Below, piece after piece: positions 8,249-17,427 of a DNA stretch of 64,000 bases. The position numbers and the translations under genes were made by a program. Each line of letters begins with the position of its first letter. The first letter of the stretch is position 1. A model generated the notes under the pieces. The model saw only the letters and a list, made by a program, of their open reading frames with translations, searched no databases and was not told the DNA's origin. Where the stretch lies: positions 558,001-622,000 of the forward strand of contig NC_010170.1 in the NCBI RefSeq assembly GCF_000067205.1. Reading direction: 5' to 3'. The DNA comes from Bordetella petrii. Its GTDB lineage: Bacteria; Pseudomonadota; Gammaproteobacteria; Burkholderiales; Burkholderiaceae_B.

Positions 8249-8658
8249 GCCGCAGGCAGGCTCAGCACCGATCCGCCCATTGGCCTAGAACGCGTCGTTC
8301 AATTGGCACGCCCCCAGTTCCGCGCCGCCGGTTGGGCAGGGGCGGCGCGTTGGGCGGCGGGGCAGTCTGCGTAGCAGACCGAGGGCGCCTGGATGCGCCC
8401 GAGCCCGACGCACGTGCGCCGCCCCTGCCCAACCGGCGGCGCGGAACGCCGCAAGAACGAGCGACCGCCACCAGACCCCCCGCGCGCGCCCAGTTGTATC
8501 CGTTAGCAAGTTCCGTAACCTCCACCTAGAGACACCCCGGTTACGTTTCCGCGAACTGAAGTATTGCCGTCATCCTGCCTGCCTAGCATCGTCCCCGGGG
8601 CCGCCGCGGGTTCCGCCCCGCACCGCCCCGCGCCGCCCACGGACTACGGACAGCAGAC
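8249..8658. other. Gene-free stretch between lysR and vgrG
   Basis: This 410-bp gap holds hairpin element A (8317-8447) with its tail, and then about 200 bp leading to vgrG. No convincing sigma70 promoter or coding frame was seen. Reading frames across the element are by-products of its GC-rich arms. Confidence 0.6.
8317..8458 (+). repeat. Long hairpin element, copy A
   Basis: Arms at 8317-8348 and 8416-8447 are perfectly complementary over 32 bp. The 67-nt core contains two nested hairpins: GTCTGC/GCAGAC at 8365-8370/8374-8379 and GGGCGC/GCGCCC at 8383-8388/8395-8400. The octamer GCAAGAAC follows at 8451-8458 after a 3-nt gap. In this copy the first inner stem has a T-A pair where the other four have C-G, so pairing is kept despite the change. 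There is no U-tract, so it is not a standard terminator. Confidence 0.9.
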
Positions 8659-11043
8659 ATGGACAACGTTATTTCGCTTCAACGCCGCACCGTCGTCGCC
8701 CGCACGCCGCTGCCCGGCGACATGCTGGCGTTTCGAGGCATGGTGGGCCACGAGGCCCTGTCGCAATTGTTCGAATTCGACATCGACCTGGCATCGCCCT
8801 CGCACTCGCTCGACATGAAGCAACTGCTGGGCAAGCCCTTGACGCTGGACATTCAGGCCGCCGGCGGCCTGCGCCACCTCAACGGCCACATCACCCGCTG
8901 CAAGCTCGCCGGCCGCGAAGGCCCCACGTCGCGCCTGTACCGCTATCGCGCCACCGTGCGCCCCTGGCTGTGGTACCTGACACAGACCTCGGACAGCAAA
9001 ATCTTCCAGAACAAAAGCGTGCCCGACGTCATCCGCGAGGTGCTGGCCGAATACCCCTTCCCCGTCGAATTCAAGCTGGCCGGCAGCTATCGCAACTGGG
9101 AATACTGCGTGCAGTACCAAGAGACCGACTTCGCCTTCATCAGCCGCCTGATGGAGCACGAAGGCATCTACTACTGGTTTCGCCACGACGCCGACCGGCA
9201 CACCCTGGTGCTGGCCGACGACATCACCCAGCACGAGACCTGCCCGGGCTACGACACCATCCCGTACTACGGCCCCGACCGCATCACCGTGCCGCGGCAG
9301 GAATACATCTCGAGCTGGGAAATCGCCGAACAGATCACCCCGGGCGCGTTCGCCACGTCGGACTACCACTTCGAGACGCCCGGAGCCGACTTGCAGGCGC
9401 GCCGCAACAACCCGGGCGCCTACGACCACGGCGATCTCGAAATGTACGAATGGCAGGGCGGCTACACTAACCCCGCCGACGCCGAACGCTACACGCGCAT
9501 CCGCCTCGAAGAACTCCAGTGCCGGCAAGAACAGATCAACGGCGCCTGCAACGTGCGCGGCATGGCGCCCGGCTACCTGTACACGCTGCGCAACCACCCG
9601 CGCCAGGCCGAAAACCGCGAGTATCTGATCCTGTCGGCGCACTACCGCATCCAGGAAGCCGGCGAGGCCAGCGGCCTGGACGCGGCGGCATTCGACGTGG
9701 GCTTTACCGTGCTGCCGTCCGCCACCCCGTTCCGCGCGCCGCGCATCACGCCCGTGCCGCACACGCACGGCCCCCAGACCGCGCGCGTCGTGGGCAAGGC
9801 CGGCGAGCAGATCTGGACCGACAGCTACGGCCGCATCAAGGTGCAGTTCCACTGGGACCGCTACGGCCAGAAAAACGAGAACAGCTCATGCTGGGTGCGG
9901 GTGTCCAGCCCCTGGGCGGGCGGGGGGTTCGGCGGCATCCAGCTGCCGCGCGTGGGCGACGAAGTCATCATCGATTTTATCGGCGGCCATCCCGACCGGC
10001 CCATCGTCATCGGCCGGGTCTACAACGCCAGCAACATGCCGCCCTGGGAGCTGCCGGGCAACGCCACCCAGAGCGGCTTCCTGAGCCGTTCGCGCGACGG
10101 CACGCCGGGCAACGCCAACGCGCTGATGTTCGAAGATAAACCAGGCAGCGAACTGGTGTGGCTGCATGCCGAGCGCGACCTGACATCGGAAGTCGAGGGC
10201 AACGAACTGCACAACACCGACGGCACCCGCTGCACCACCATCGGTTCCAACGACACCACCGTGATCGGCGCCCTGGGCGGCGGCAACCGCGACATCACCG
10301 TGCACGGCACCGACCGCTTGCAGGTCGACAGCACCCGCAACGTCAATGTGGACGGCGCCGAGACCTACACCGTCAAGCAGCAACGCACGGTCCATGTCAC
10401 CGACGGCCTGATGAAAGAAGAATTCGACCAGGGTCTGCACACTACCGTGGCGGCCAACGGTGAAATCCGCAATATCACCGGGCTGTTCGACGAAACGCTC
10501 AACGACGGCGAAAAGCGCCTGGTGACCGGCGCTTTCGAGGAAACCATCGATGGCGACGTCACCCAGACCATCAAGGGCGGCGGCACGTTTACCGAGACCA
10601 TCATGGCCAACCACATTCACGACCTGACAGGCACCCAGGATTCGACCATTACCGGCGCGGTCACCCATACGGTGAACGGAACGTTTACCCAGACCGTGAC
10701 CGAGCCGCTGACCGTCAATGCCGACACCAGCATGACGGTCAACACGCCCAGCTGGACGGTCAGCGGCGCCAAGCAGGCATTCTGGACTGGCAGCTTCCTG
10801 CGCGGCACGCCGGCGCGCGCCACCGTGGTGCTGGCCGCGGCCGACCTGTGGGGAGTGCGCCAGCAGGTGTATGCCGGCATCAACTCGCAGTGGTCCACGG
10901 TGAAGCTGGACCTGGCCGCCTTCAAGAACGGCGACCAGGGTTTCGAGTTCGGCGGCGCCGCCACGCAGATCAAGGGCATCGGCGTGCAGATCAAGAGTGG
11001 GGTGGCCGGCATCATTTCGCGGGTAGCCAACATCTTTCCATGA
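8659..11043 (+). CDS. vgrG: Type VI secretion spike protein VgrG
   Basis: This 794-residue VgrG opens with the gp27-like phage GPD fold (MVGHEALSQLFEFDIDL, then YWFRHDADRHTLVLAD at about 170-185). A gp5-like OB fold follows at about 365-460 (GRIKVQFHWDRYGQKNENSS, WVRVSSPWAGGGFGG). The C-terminal needle region (about 500-700) is Thr/Asp-rich repetitive beta-helix (DITVHGTDRLQVDSTRNVNV). It forms the trimeric puncturing tip of a type VI secretion system. No structural T6SS genes are nearby, so this is an orphan cargo locus relying on a system encoded elsewhere. It is the first gene of a six-gene co-directional group ending in a toxin-immunity pair. Confidence 0.96.
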   Translation: MDNVISLQRRTVVARTPLPGDMLAFRGMVGHEALSQLFEFDIDLASPSHSLDMKQLLGKPLTLDIQAAGGLRHLNGHITRCKLAGREGPTSRLYRYRATVRPWLWYLTQTSDSKIFQNKSVPDVIREVLAEYPFPVEFKLAGSYRNWEYCVQYQETDFAFISRLMEHEGIYYWFRHDADRHTLVLADDITQHETCPGYDTIPYYGPDRITVPRQEYISSWEIAEQITPGAFATSDYHFETPGADLQARRNNPGAYDHGDLEMYEWQGGYTNPADAERYTRIRLEELQCRQEQINGACNVRGMAPGYLYTLRNHPRQAENREYLILSAHYRIQEAGEASGLDAAAFDVGFTVLPSATPFRAPRITPVPHTHGPQTARVVGKAGEQIWTDSYGRIKVQFHWDRYGQKNENSSCWVRVSSPWAGGGFGGIQLPRVGDEVIIDFIGGHPDRPIVIGRVYNASNMPPWELPGNATQSGFLSRSRDGTPGNANALMFEDKPGSELVWLHAERDLTSEVEGNELHNTDGTRCTTIGSNDTTVIGALGGGNRDITVHGTDRLQVDSTRNVNVDGAETYTVKQQRTVHVTDGLMKEEFDQGLHTTVAANGEIRNITGLFDETLNDGEKRLVTGAFEETIDGDVTQTIKGGGTFTETIMANHIHDLTGTQDSTITGAVTHTVNGTFTQTVTEPLTVNADTSMTVNTPSWTVSGAKQAFWTGSFLRGTPARATVVLAAADLWGVRQQVYAGINSQWSTVKLDLAAFKNGDQGFEFGGAATQIKGIGVQIKSGVAGIISRVANIFP

Positions 11044-11056
11044 CGAGGCAGGCGCA

Positions 11057-11464
11057 ATGAGCAACATGGCGTGGTGGGCAGCCGGGACGATCGCCACCGC
11101 GGTGTTCATCGGCTTCGTGGCGATGGTGGTGCGCGAAAACGCCCGGCTCTTCGACCAGGAGCGCGAGCTGGCAGCCCAGTTGGCGGCCGCCGGCCAGCCT
11201 GCCGTGGCCACGGTGCTGGCGCTGAGCCGCCAGCCGGGCGGCCGGCCGTTCGCCCTGCCGGTGAAGTTGAGCCTGCGTTTCGCCGATTTCGAGGGCCGTG
11301 AGCAGCAGGCCGACCTGCGCCTGCACATCGACCGCGAGCTGCTGGCCGGCTTCATGCCCGGGCAGACCGTGCACGTGCGCTACGACCGCAGCCAGCCTGC
11401 CCGCGTCGCGGTCGACCGGCTGCTGACGCCCACCGAGATTCCCGCCGCCTGGCGCGGCAAGTAG
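11057..11464 (+). CDS. Small single-span membrane protein of the T6SS island
   Basis: This 135-residue protein has one N-terminal transmembrane segment (about residues 5-25, WAAGTIATAVFIGFVAMVV). A soluble beta-rich domain follows, with LPVKLSLRFADFEGREQQ and the segment MPGQTVHVRYDRSQPARVAV. The latter recalls DUF3592-type domains that often accompany secretion effectors. It lies 13 bp after vgrG and 18 bp before the DUF2169 gene. The topology suggests a membrane-anchored domain, most likely facing the periplasm. No function can be assigned with confidence. Confidence 0.8.
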   Translation: MSNMAWWAAGTIATAVFIGFVAMVVRENARLFDQERELAAQLAAAGQPAVATVLALSRQPGGRPFALPVKLSLRFADFEGREQQADLRLHIDRELLAGFMPGQTVHVRYDRSQPARVAVDRLLTPTEIPAAWRGK

Positions 11465-11482
11465 CCCGGGGCGCCGACCGAT

Positions 11483-14110
11483 ATGAAGATCGTCAAACCC
11501 CTGCGCCTGGGAGTGATGAGCCGCCCCTATGTCATGCGCGGCCGCGCCCGGCTGGGTGTCAGCGTGCTGGCGCTGGCCAGCCTGGGCGACACGGCGCTGC
11601 TGCAGCCCGAGGCGGATCTGTGGGCCCTGGTTGGCGAGATGCTGGGCGAGGACGGCGTGCTGGACCTGGGCGTGCCCAAGCCCTGCGCCGAGTTCCTGGT
11701 CAGCGGCAGCGCCTACACCGCGCACCAGCCGCAGCGCAACGCATGCGTGGCGCGGGTGCGCGTGGGCAGCCTGCGGAAAAGCCTGATGGTGATGGGCGAC
11801 CGCTATTGGCTGGACCGGCGCGCCACCGAGCCTCTGCCGTTCGACGCCATGCCGCTGGACTGGCGCCACGCGTACGGAGGGCCGTCGTATCCCGACAACC
11901 CGCGCGGGCGCGGCGCCGACGAAGAAATCGTCAACGGCGTGCGCACCCGCCGCCTGCCCAACATCGAGCCGCTCGACGGCCGCATGACCCGGCCCGACCA
12001 GCAACCCGAGCCGGCCGGGTTCGGGCCGGTGTCGCCCATGTGGCCGCGCCGCTTCCGCCGCGCCGGCGCGTATCACGACAGCTGGCTCGACAACGGCGCC
12101 CGAGGCTTCCTGGACACGCTGGACCCGCATTTCTTCAATGCCGCGCCGCCCGACCAATGGTGGCCGGGCCAGCCCGAGTTCGCGCCGGGTGTCGATTACG
12201 AAATCTGGAACATGCACCCGACGCATGCCCGCCTGGCGGGCGTGGTGCCCGACTGGCGCGCGCGCTGTTTCCTGAGGCACGCCGAAAGCCAGGCGCTGCG
12301 GGCGCTGGACCTGGGCCTGACCACCGCCTGGCTGTTTCCGGACCGCGACCGGGTGGTGCTGATCTACCAGGGCGCCACCGACATCGCCGAAGACGATGGC
12401 GCCGATATAGACCTGCTGATGCCGGCCCTGGACCCGCCCGATGCCATGCGGCCGCCATCGCACTATGAAGCGGTGCTGGCCCGGCGGCTGGACCCCGACT
12501 ACGGACCCTTGCATGTGCTGCTGGACGACGAACTGCTGCCCGAGGCATCGCTGGGCCCCTGGGAGTCGCTCGACAGCTGGAACCCCATGAGCAGCCCGCT
12601 GAACCGGAACCAGCGGGCGCGCGCGGCGTCGATGCGGCAGCGCATGCGCGACGAGGCGCGGGCCGCCGGGCTGGATGCATCTGCCTTCGACGTGCCCGAG
12701 CCGCCCGCATTCGCCACGCCGTCGCTGCGCGAGCTGCCCGGGCTGGCCAGGCAAGCGCGCCACGCCGCCGAAGAGGCGCGCATCGACATGCTGCATGCGC
12801 GCCGCGAACTGGCCCGGCAACTGCAGGCCGAGGCTGGCAACATGCCGCCCGGCATGACGCCTGCCTTGTTGCTGGACGGCGCGCAGGCCGGCGCGGGTCC
12901 GGGCGGACCGCCCACGCTGTATGGGCACTCCGGCCTTGCCACCTTGCAGGAGCTGGCCGCCGGGCAACCGCTGGGGCAGGGCGATGCGGCGCTGGACGGC
13001 GCTTCCATGCGCGCCATGATGGCGCGCGCCGATGGCCAGTTGCGCGAGATGTACTTGCGTGGCGCGCACCTGCAGCCTGCCGCCGAAGCGGCCAGGCCGG
13101 CCCGCGCCGCGCGGTTGCGGCGCCGGGTGCAGGCGCTGCTGGCGGGCAGCCGCGACCTGTCGGGCCTGGACCTGACCGGCGCCGACCTGTCGGGGCTGGA
13201 CTTGAGCGGCGCGCGCTGCGTGGGCACCTGGCTCGAATGCGCCGACCTGTCGGGCGCGCGCCTGGACGGGGCCGACCTGACGCGCGCGGTGCTGGCGCGC
13301 GCGCGGGCCGAGGCAGGCTCATGGCGCGATGTGACGTTGCGGCACGCCAACCTGGGCAGCGCGACGCTTACGGATACGAATCTGTCGGGGGCCCACATCG
13401 CCCATTGCGAACTGGCCGGCATCCGGCTGCAGCGCTGCGACTTGTCGGGGCTGACGATGCAAGATTGCCACCTGCCGGGCGTCGAGCTGGCCGGCTGCCA
13501 TTTCGACGGCGCGGTGTTCGACACCGTGACGTTCTGGCAGCAGGCCCGGTTGACCGACCTGGCCTTTACTCAGGTCCGCATGGCGCGGGTCAGCTGGGTG
13601 GACTGCGTGCTGGATGGCGTGGCCTACGAAGGCGCGGAGCTGCTGCGCTGCTCGTGGGTGCAGGTGGAGTGCGACACGCCCGTCGACTGGACCCGCGCGC
13701 GCCTGACCACCTGCTGCGTGGTGCTGACCGATCTGGACGAGGCCGTGTTCACCGAAGCGACACTGCACGAGTCCAGTCTGCGCAATATTGGCCTGGCCGG
13801 CGCCGATTTCACCGGCGCGCAGTTGCAGCGCTGCGACCTGTCGGGCGCCGATCTGCGGGACGCCGTCCTGGCCGGCGCGCGCGCCGATGAATCGCTGTTC
13901 ATTCGTGCCAGTCTGGCGGGCGCCGACCTGGCCGACGCCGACCTGAAGAATGCCCTGCTGCACAAGGCCGACTTGACGCAGGCCGACCTGCGCGGCGCCA
14001 ACCTGTTCCGCGCCGACCTGGCGCAGGCGCTGCTGGATCGCAGCACCGACACGCGCGGGGCCTACGTGCACCTGGCCAATACCCGGCCGGCCACGAGGCC
14101 GTCGGCATGA
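11483..14110 (+). CDS. DUF2169 protein with C-terminal pentapeptide repeats
   Basis: This 875-residue protein carries a DUF2169 domain at about 1-310 (RPYVMRGRARLGVSVLALAS; FDAMPLDWRHAYGG; NIEPLDG; YDSW-like tryptophan-rich segments). A middle helical part (about 370-540) precedes a long pentapeptide-repeat solenoid from about 558 to 854, built on A(D/N)LSG units such as DLTGADLSGLDLSGA. DUF2169 proteins typically sit between VgrG and PAAR-like effectors and are thought to help load the cargo. The gene overlaps the next by 4 bp (ATGA). The solenoid fused to the loading domain could act as a rod or shield for the toxin downstream, which is inference. Confidence 0.9.
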   Translation: MKIVKPLRLGVMSRPYVMRGRARLGVSVLALASLGDTALLQPEADLWALVGEMLGEDGVLDLGVPKPCAEFLVSGSAYTAHQPQRNACVARVRVGSLRKSLMVMGDRYWLDRRATEPLPFDAMPLDWRHAYGGPSYPDNPRGRGADEEIVNGVRTRRLPNIEPLDGRMTRPDQQPEPAGFGPVSPMWPRRFRRAGAYHDSWLDNGARGFLDTLDPHFFNAAPPDQWWPGQPEFAPGVDYEIWNMHPTHARLAGVVPDWRARCFLRHAESQALRALDLGLTTAWLFPDRDRVVLIYQGATDIAEDDGADIDLLMPALDPPDAMRPPSHYEAVLARRLDPDYGPLHVLLDDELLPEASLGPWESLDSWNPMSSPLNRNQRARAASMRQRMRDEARAAGLDASAFDVPEPPAFATPSLRELPGLARQARHAAEEARIDMLHARRELARQLQAEAGNMPPGMTPALLLDGAQAGAGPGGPPTLYGHSGLATLQELAAGQPLGQGDAALDGASMRAMMARADGQLREMYLRGAHLQPAAEAARPARAARLRRRVQALLAGSRDLSGLDLTGADLSGLDLSGARCVGTWLECADLSGARLDGADLTRAVLARARAEAGSWRDVTLRHANLGSATLTDTNLSGAHIAHCELAGIRLQRCDLSGLTMQDCHLPGVELAGCHFDGAVFDTVTFWQQARLTDLAFTQVRMARVSWVDCVLDGVAYEGAELLRCSWVQVECDTPVDWTRARLTTCCVVLTDLDEAVFTEATLHESSLRNIGLAGADFTGAQLQRCDLSGADLRDAVLAGARADESLFIRASLAGADLADADLKNALLHKADLTQADLRGANLFRADLAQALLDRSTDTRGAYVHLANTRPATRPSA

Positions 14111-15204
14111 TGACCCCCGCCATGCTGCGCGAGCGCATCAAGGGCGGCGAGGCGCTGAGCGACCTGAACCTGCGCGGCATCGCGCTCGACGGCCTGGATC
14201 TGGCAGGCGCCGTCATGCACCGCTGCGACCTGACCGGCGCGAGCCTGGCAGGCGCCGATTTGCGCGACAGCTGCTTCAGCGAATGCCGCATGGAGCGGAC
14301 CGACTGGCGCGGCGCCGACGTCAGCGAGTGCGCGTTTTTCCGCTGCGACCTGGCGCAGGCGGATTTCCGCGAGGCCGCCTGCGCCGACACCGCATTCGTC
14401 GAATGCCGGGCGCCGCGTATCGATTTCCGCGGCAACACGCTGAAGTCTTGCCACTTCACGCAGACGGCGTTGAGTGGCGCGCGCCTGGTAGACGTGACGC
14501 TGCACGAAGGGTCTTATGCCGAGTGCGCGCTGGACGAGGCCAGCTTCGCGAAGGCCCGCATGGCAAAGGTGACCTTCGTGCGCGCCGACCTGCGCCACAC
14601 CGACCTGGCGGGCGCGGCGCTGGACAAGACCGTCTTCATTGAAAGCGACCTGAGCGGCCTGGCGCTGGCTGGCCAGGCCCTGGACGGCTGCCAGTTCATC
14701 GACGCGCGCATGGATGGCTGCGACCTGCGGCGCGCAAAACTGGTGCAAGCCAATTTCAAGGGGGCATCGCTGCGCCGCGCGCGCCTGAACGGCGCGCACG
14801 CCGACCGGGCCCTGTTCGTGCAGGCCGACCTGACCCAGGCCGATGCCGCCGGCGCGTCATTCGAGCAAAGCGCGTGGCCCGACGCGTGCCTGGACGGCGC
14901 CGTGCTGAGCGGCGCGAACCTGACCCAGGCCGTACTGCACCGCGCCCGTTGCGTCGCCACGCGCTTTGACGGCGCGCGCCTTGTGTACACCGATTTTTCG
15001 TATGCCGATTTGCGCGACGCCGACTTGCGGCATGCGCAACTGCTGCGCACCCAGCTGCATCGCGCCCTGGCCGATGGCGCGCGCTGGAGCTCGCGCGACG
15101 GCGTCCTGGACAACGATCCCGCGTTGTACGAAGCCGAGTTGTGGTCGGCGCGGCGCGGCGCCGATGTTGCCGCGCGCAAGGGCCGACCGGCCCCGACGCG
15201 ATAA
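14107..15204 (+). CDS. Pentapeptide-repeat protein of the T6SS island
   Basis: Almost the whole 365-residue chain is pentapeptide repeats (about 15-325), for example LSDLNLRGIALDGLDLAGA and TDLAGAALDKTVFIESDLSG, predicting a right-handed square beta-helix. It has no signal peptide or membrane span. It is translationally coupled to the DUF2169-pentapeptide gene (ATGA overlap) and ends 10 bp before the toxin start. The two pentapeptide proteins are related and may be products of an old duplication followed by loss of DUF2169. The likely role is in effector assembly or stabilisation; DNA mimicry, known for some pentapeptide proteins, is an alternative. Confidence 0.9.
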   Translation: MMTPAMLRERIKGGEALSDLNLRGIALDGLDLAGAVMHRCDLTGASLAGADLRDSCFSECRMERTDWRGADVSECAFFRCDLAQADFREAACADTAFVECRAPRIDFRGNTLKSCHFTQTALSGARLVDVTLHEGSYAECALDEASFAKARMAKVTFVRADLRHTDLAGAALDKTVFIESDLSGLALAGQALDGCQFIDARMDGCDLRRAKLVQANFKGASLRRARLNGAHADRALFVQADLTQADAAGASFEQSAWPDACLDGAVLSGANLTQAVLHRARCVATRFDGARLVYTDFSYADLRDADLRHAQLLRTQLHRALADGARWSSRDGVLDNDPALYEAELWSARRGADVAARKGRPAPTR

Positions 15205-15214
15205 AGGAGACCGA

Positions 15215-16114
15215 GTGTTCGCCGATTGCCAGCTCATGGGAATGGACCTTGCCTTTCCCGACATCTGCAAGACGCCGCCGGCATTGCTGCCCATTCCGTA
15301 TCCCAATTTCGCGATTGGGCCGATGGCGATTCCCAACGTGTGGAACACGCTGTTGATGATGATGCCGGCGCACAATCTGCTGACCACGATTCCCATGACC
15401 AACGGCGACAACGCCGGCGTGGCGTTGGGGCTGATATCGCAGACCGTCATGTCGCAGGCGCGCCGGGTCACCTGCGTGCCCAACGTGCTGTTCGGCTGCA
15501 TTCCCGCCACGCGGCTGACCTGCCTGACCGTGCAGAACACCATCAACACCATGGGTATGCGCGCGCTGCCCAGCCAGTTGAAGGTGGTGCTGCTGGGCGG
15601 TGGCGGCGGCGCGGGCCGTGGCGCGAAGGCCGCAGGCGGCGGCGCGCCGGGCCGCGGCCTGCGCACCGGCCGGCTGGCCACGCGGTCGGCCAAATCGGGC
15701 AAGCCCGGCAAGGCCGGTCCCGCGTCCGGCAGCGGCACACCAGGCTCGCCGCGCCCGGCGGCCCAGGCAGGAAAACCCGCCAAAACGGGCGCGCAGAAGG
15801 GCGATCCGCGCTACAAGCGCGGCAAGTTCCGCAAAGGCGTGCGCGACAAGGCCTGGGACACCGCGAAAGGCAAGGACGGCCAGGTGCGCGACCCCGTCAC
15901 CAAGAAGACGATGAGAAAAGACGAGCCCTGGGACATGGGGCATAAGCCCGGCTACGAGCACCACAAGCACGTCAAGAGCGCGGCCGAGCGCGATATCGAT
16001 CGCAAGCAGTTCCTCGATGAATACAATGATCCATCCCACTACCGGCCCGAGCTGCCCCGATCCAACCGCAGCCACCAGGGCGAACTGAAAACGGACGATT
16101 ACTTTGGCTTCTGA
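15215..16114 (+). CDS. T6SS effector: PAAR-like (DUF4150) domain fused to GH-E nuclease
   Basis: The GTG at 15215 is chosen because AAAGGAGA lies 4 nt upstream; it gives 299 residues. Residues 1-125 form a DUF4150 PAAR-like domain (FPDICKTPPALLPIPYPN, RVTCVPNVLFGC), the tip that caps VgrG. A Gly/Ala/Pro/Lys-rich linker spans about 128-195. The C-terminal 100 residues match the HNH/Endo VII superfamily with conserved GHE residues (PF14410): Gly242-His243 and Glu248 in MGHKPGYEH, then Glu269, Asn271, Tyr276, Glu279 and SHQGE at 286-290. The expected role is a DNase delivered into rival cells. The end overlaps the immunity gene by 11 bp. Confidence 0.92.
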   Translation: MFADCQLMGMDLAFPDICKTPPALLPIPYPNFAIGPMAIPNVWNTLLMMMPAHNLLTTIPMTNGDNAGVALGLISQTVMSQARRVTCVPNVLFGCIPATRLTCLTVQNTINTMGMRALPSQLKVVLLGGGGGAGRGAKAAGGGAPGRGLRTGRLATRSAKSGKPGKAGPASGSGTPGSPRPAAQAGKPAKTGAQKGDPRYKRGKFRKGVRDKAWDTAKGKDGQVRDPVTKKTMRKDEPWDMGHKPGYEHHKHVKSAAERDIDRKQFLDEYNDPSHYRPELPRSNRSHQGELKTDDYFGF

Positions 16115-16706
16115 TGCATCCAACCCCGTTTCGCCCCAGCGCAAGGCCGTGGCGCGCCACGCGCTGGCGGTGTTCGAAGGCACGCCGGTGGTGCACGCCT
16201 ACCGTCACGACGAGATCGACCTGTCGATCGACATCCTCGTGGTGGACGACAGCCCCGACGACGGCCTGGTTTCGTATTCCACCGTCGGCCTGTTCGAAAC
16301 CGAGCTGCGCCACGGCGACGGCAAGCCGCTACCGATGCGCATCGAGCTCTGCGCCGAGGCGCCGCAAGAACAGGAGTTTTGGGGCAATATCCTCAGCACG
16401 GCCGCATTCGGGCTGATGCGCGACGGTCATGCCGCCCTGCCGGGCAGCGCGTTGCCGGATTGCGTGGGCGAATACTATCCCGACGCCACCGTGCCGCACC
16501 TGTACCTGTGCGTGCCGTTCTCATGGCAAGACGGCGAATTCCGCCGCCTGGAACTCGGCGGCCAGATCATCAACTGGCTGCAGGCTTTTCCCATCAGCGA
16601 CGCCGAACTGGCCTACCTGAAAACTCACGGCGCCGACGCCTTCGAAGACCTGCTGCTGGAACACGACCCCGACCTGTACGACCTGGAACGCGATTCGATC
16701 GTGTGA
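16104..16706 (+). CDS. SUFU-family immunity protein for the GH-E nuclease
   Basis: This 200-residue protein is of the suppressor-of-fused (SUFU, PF05076) family. It has the characteristic YSTVGLFETEL, MRIELCAEAP and the strongly conserved tail INWLQAFPISDAELAYLK-THGADAFEDLL. Bacterial SUFU proteins are a standard immunity fold next to polymorphic nuclease toxins. The likely start is TTG at 16104, overlapping the toxin end by 11 bp; there is no ATG in frame near the N-terminus and the Shine-Dalgarno is weak, consistent with translational coupling. The stop codon at 16704-16706 runs straight into the first 130-bp repeat. Confidence 0.88.
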   Translation: MASDASNPVSPQRKAVARHALAVFEGTPVVHAYRHDEIDLSIDILVVDDSPDDGLVSYSTVGLFETELRHGDGKPLPMRIELCAEAPQEQEFWGNILSTAAFGLMRDGHAALPGSALPDCVGEYYPDATVPHLYLCVPFSWQDGEFRRLELGGQIINWLQAFPISDAELAYLKTHGADAFEDLLLEHDPDLYDLERDSIV

Positions 16707-17224
16707 GAAAAGACGGCCTGGGCGTTGCCCCGGTCTGCCAGGGATCAGGCTCCGCAGGTGCCTGATCCCGATCTGTTGAGGCAGCGGTTGGCCCACCTCG
16801 GTGTCAGGCACCGTGCCGGAGCCTGACACCTGAGGAGAAAAGACGGCCCGGGCGTTGGCCCGGTCTGCCAGGAGTCAGGCTCCGCAGGTGCCTGATTCCG
16901 GTCTGTTGAGGCAGCGGTTGGCCCACCTCGGTGTCAGGCACCGTGCCGGAGCCTGACACCTGAGGAGAAAAGACGGCCCGGGCGTTGGCCCGGTCTGCCA
17001 GGGATCAGGCTCCGCAGGTGCCTGATTCCGGTCTGTTGAGGCAGCGGTTGGCCCACCTCGGTGTCAGGCACCGTGCCGGAGCCTGACACCTGAGGAGAAA
17101 AGACGGCCTGGGCGTTGCCCCGGTCTGCCAGGAGTCAGGCTCCGCAGGTGCTTGATTCCGATCTGTTGAGGCAGCGGTTGGCCCACCTCGGTGTCAGGCA
17201 CCGTGCCGGAGCCTGACACCTGGG
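16705..17224. repeat. Four tandem 130-bp repeats
   Basis: Four head-to-tail units of exactly 130 bp begin at 16705, 16835, 16965 and 17095 with GAGAAAAGACGG. They differ at only a handful of positions. Each unit contains two inverted repeats: a GATCAGGC/GCCTGATC-type hairpin and one with GGTGTCAGGC/GCCTGACACC arms, a variant of the dispersed palindrome family. A partial, diverged unit continues to about 17265. No coding sequence is supported here. Confidence 0.93.
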
Positions 17225-17284
17225 GCACATGGGGATCAGGCACCTGCGGAGCCTGACCCCTGGAATAGGCACTGAGATATCCGA

Positions 17285-17427
17285 GTCTTGTGGTGTGCGG
17301 TGGGGTGCGGGCGGCGCGTTGGGCGGCGGGGCAGCCTGCGTAGCAGGCCGAGGGCGCCTGGTTGCGCCCGAGCCCGACGCACGGCGCCGCCCGCACCCCA
17401 CCGCACACCACAAGACGTCACAAGAAC
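17285..17427 (+). repeat. Long hairpin element, copy B
   Basis: Arms of 33 bp at 17285-17317 and 17384-17416 are perfectly complementary, although their sequence differs from copies A, C, D and E. The core is the conserved one, with inner stems GCCTGC/GCAGGC and GGGCGC/GCGCCC. The tail octamer is ACAAGAAC at 17420-17427, again after 3 nt (GTC). It sits between the immunity gene and the convergent glpK 3' end, directly against the 35-bp array. Confidence 0.9.

Noticed and set aside
8317..8447. Hairpin elements as Rho-independent terminators
   Set aside because: The stems are far longer than terminators, the core is conserved and branched, and no T-tract follows on either strand.
17285..17416. 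Hairpin elements as integron attC sites
   Set aside because: attC sites begin RYYYAAC and end GTTRRRY; these begin GTTCC/GTCCC and end with the complement, and no integrase or cassette is nearby.
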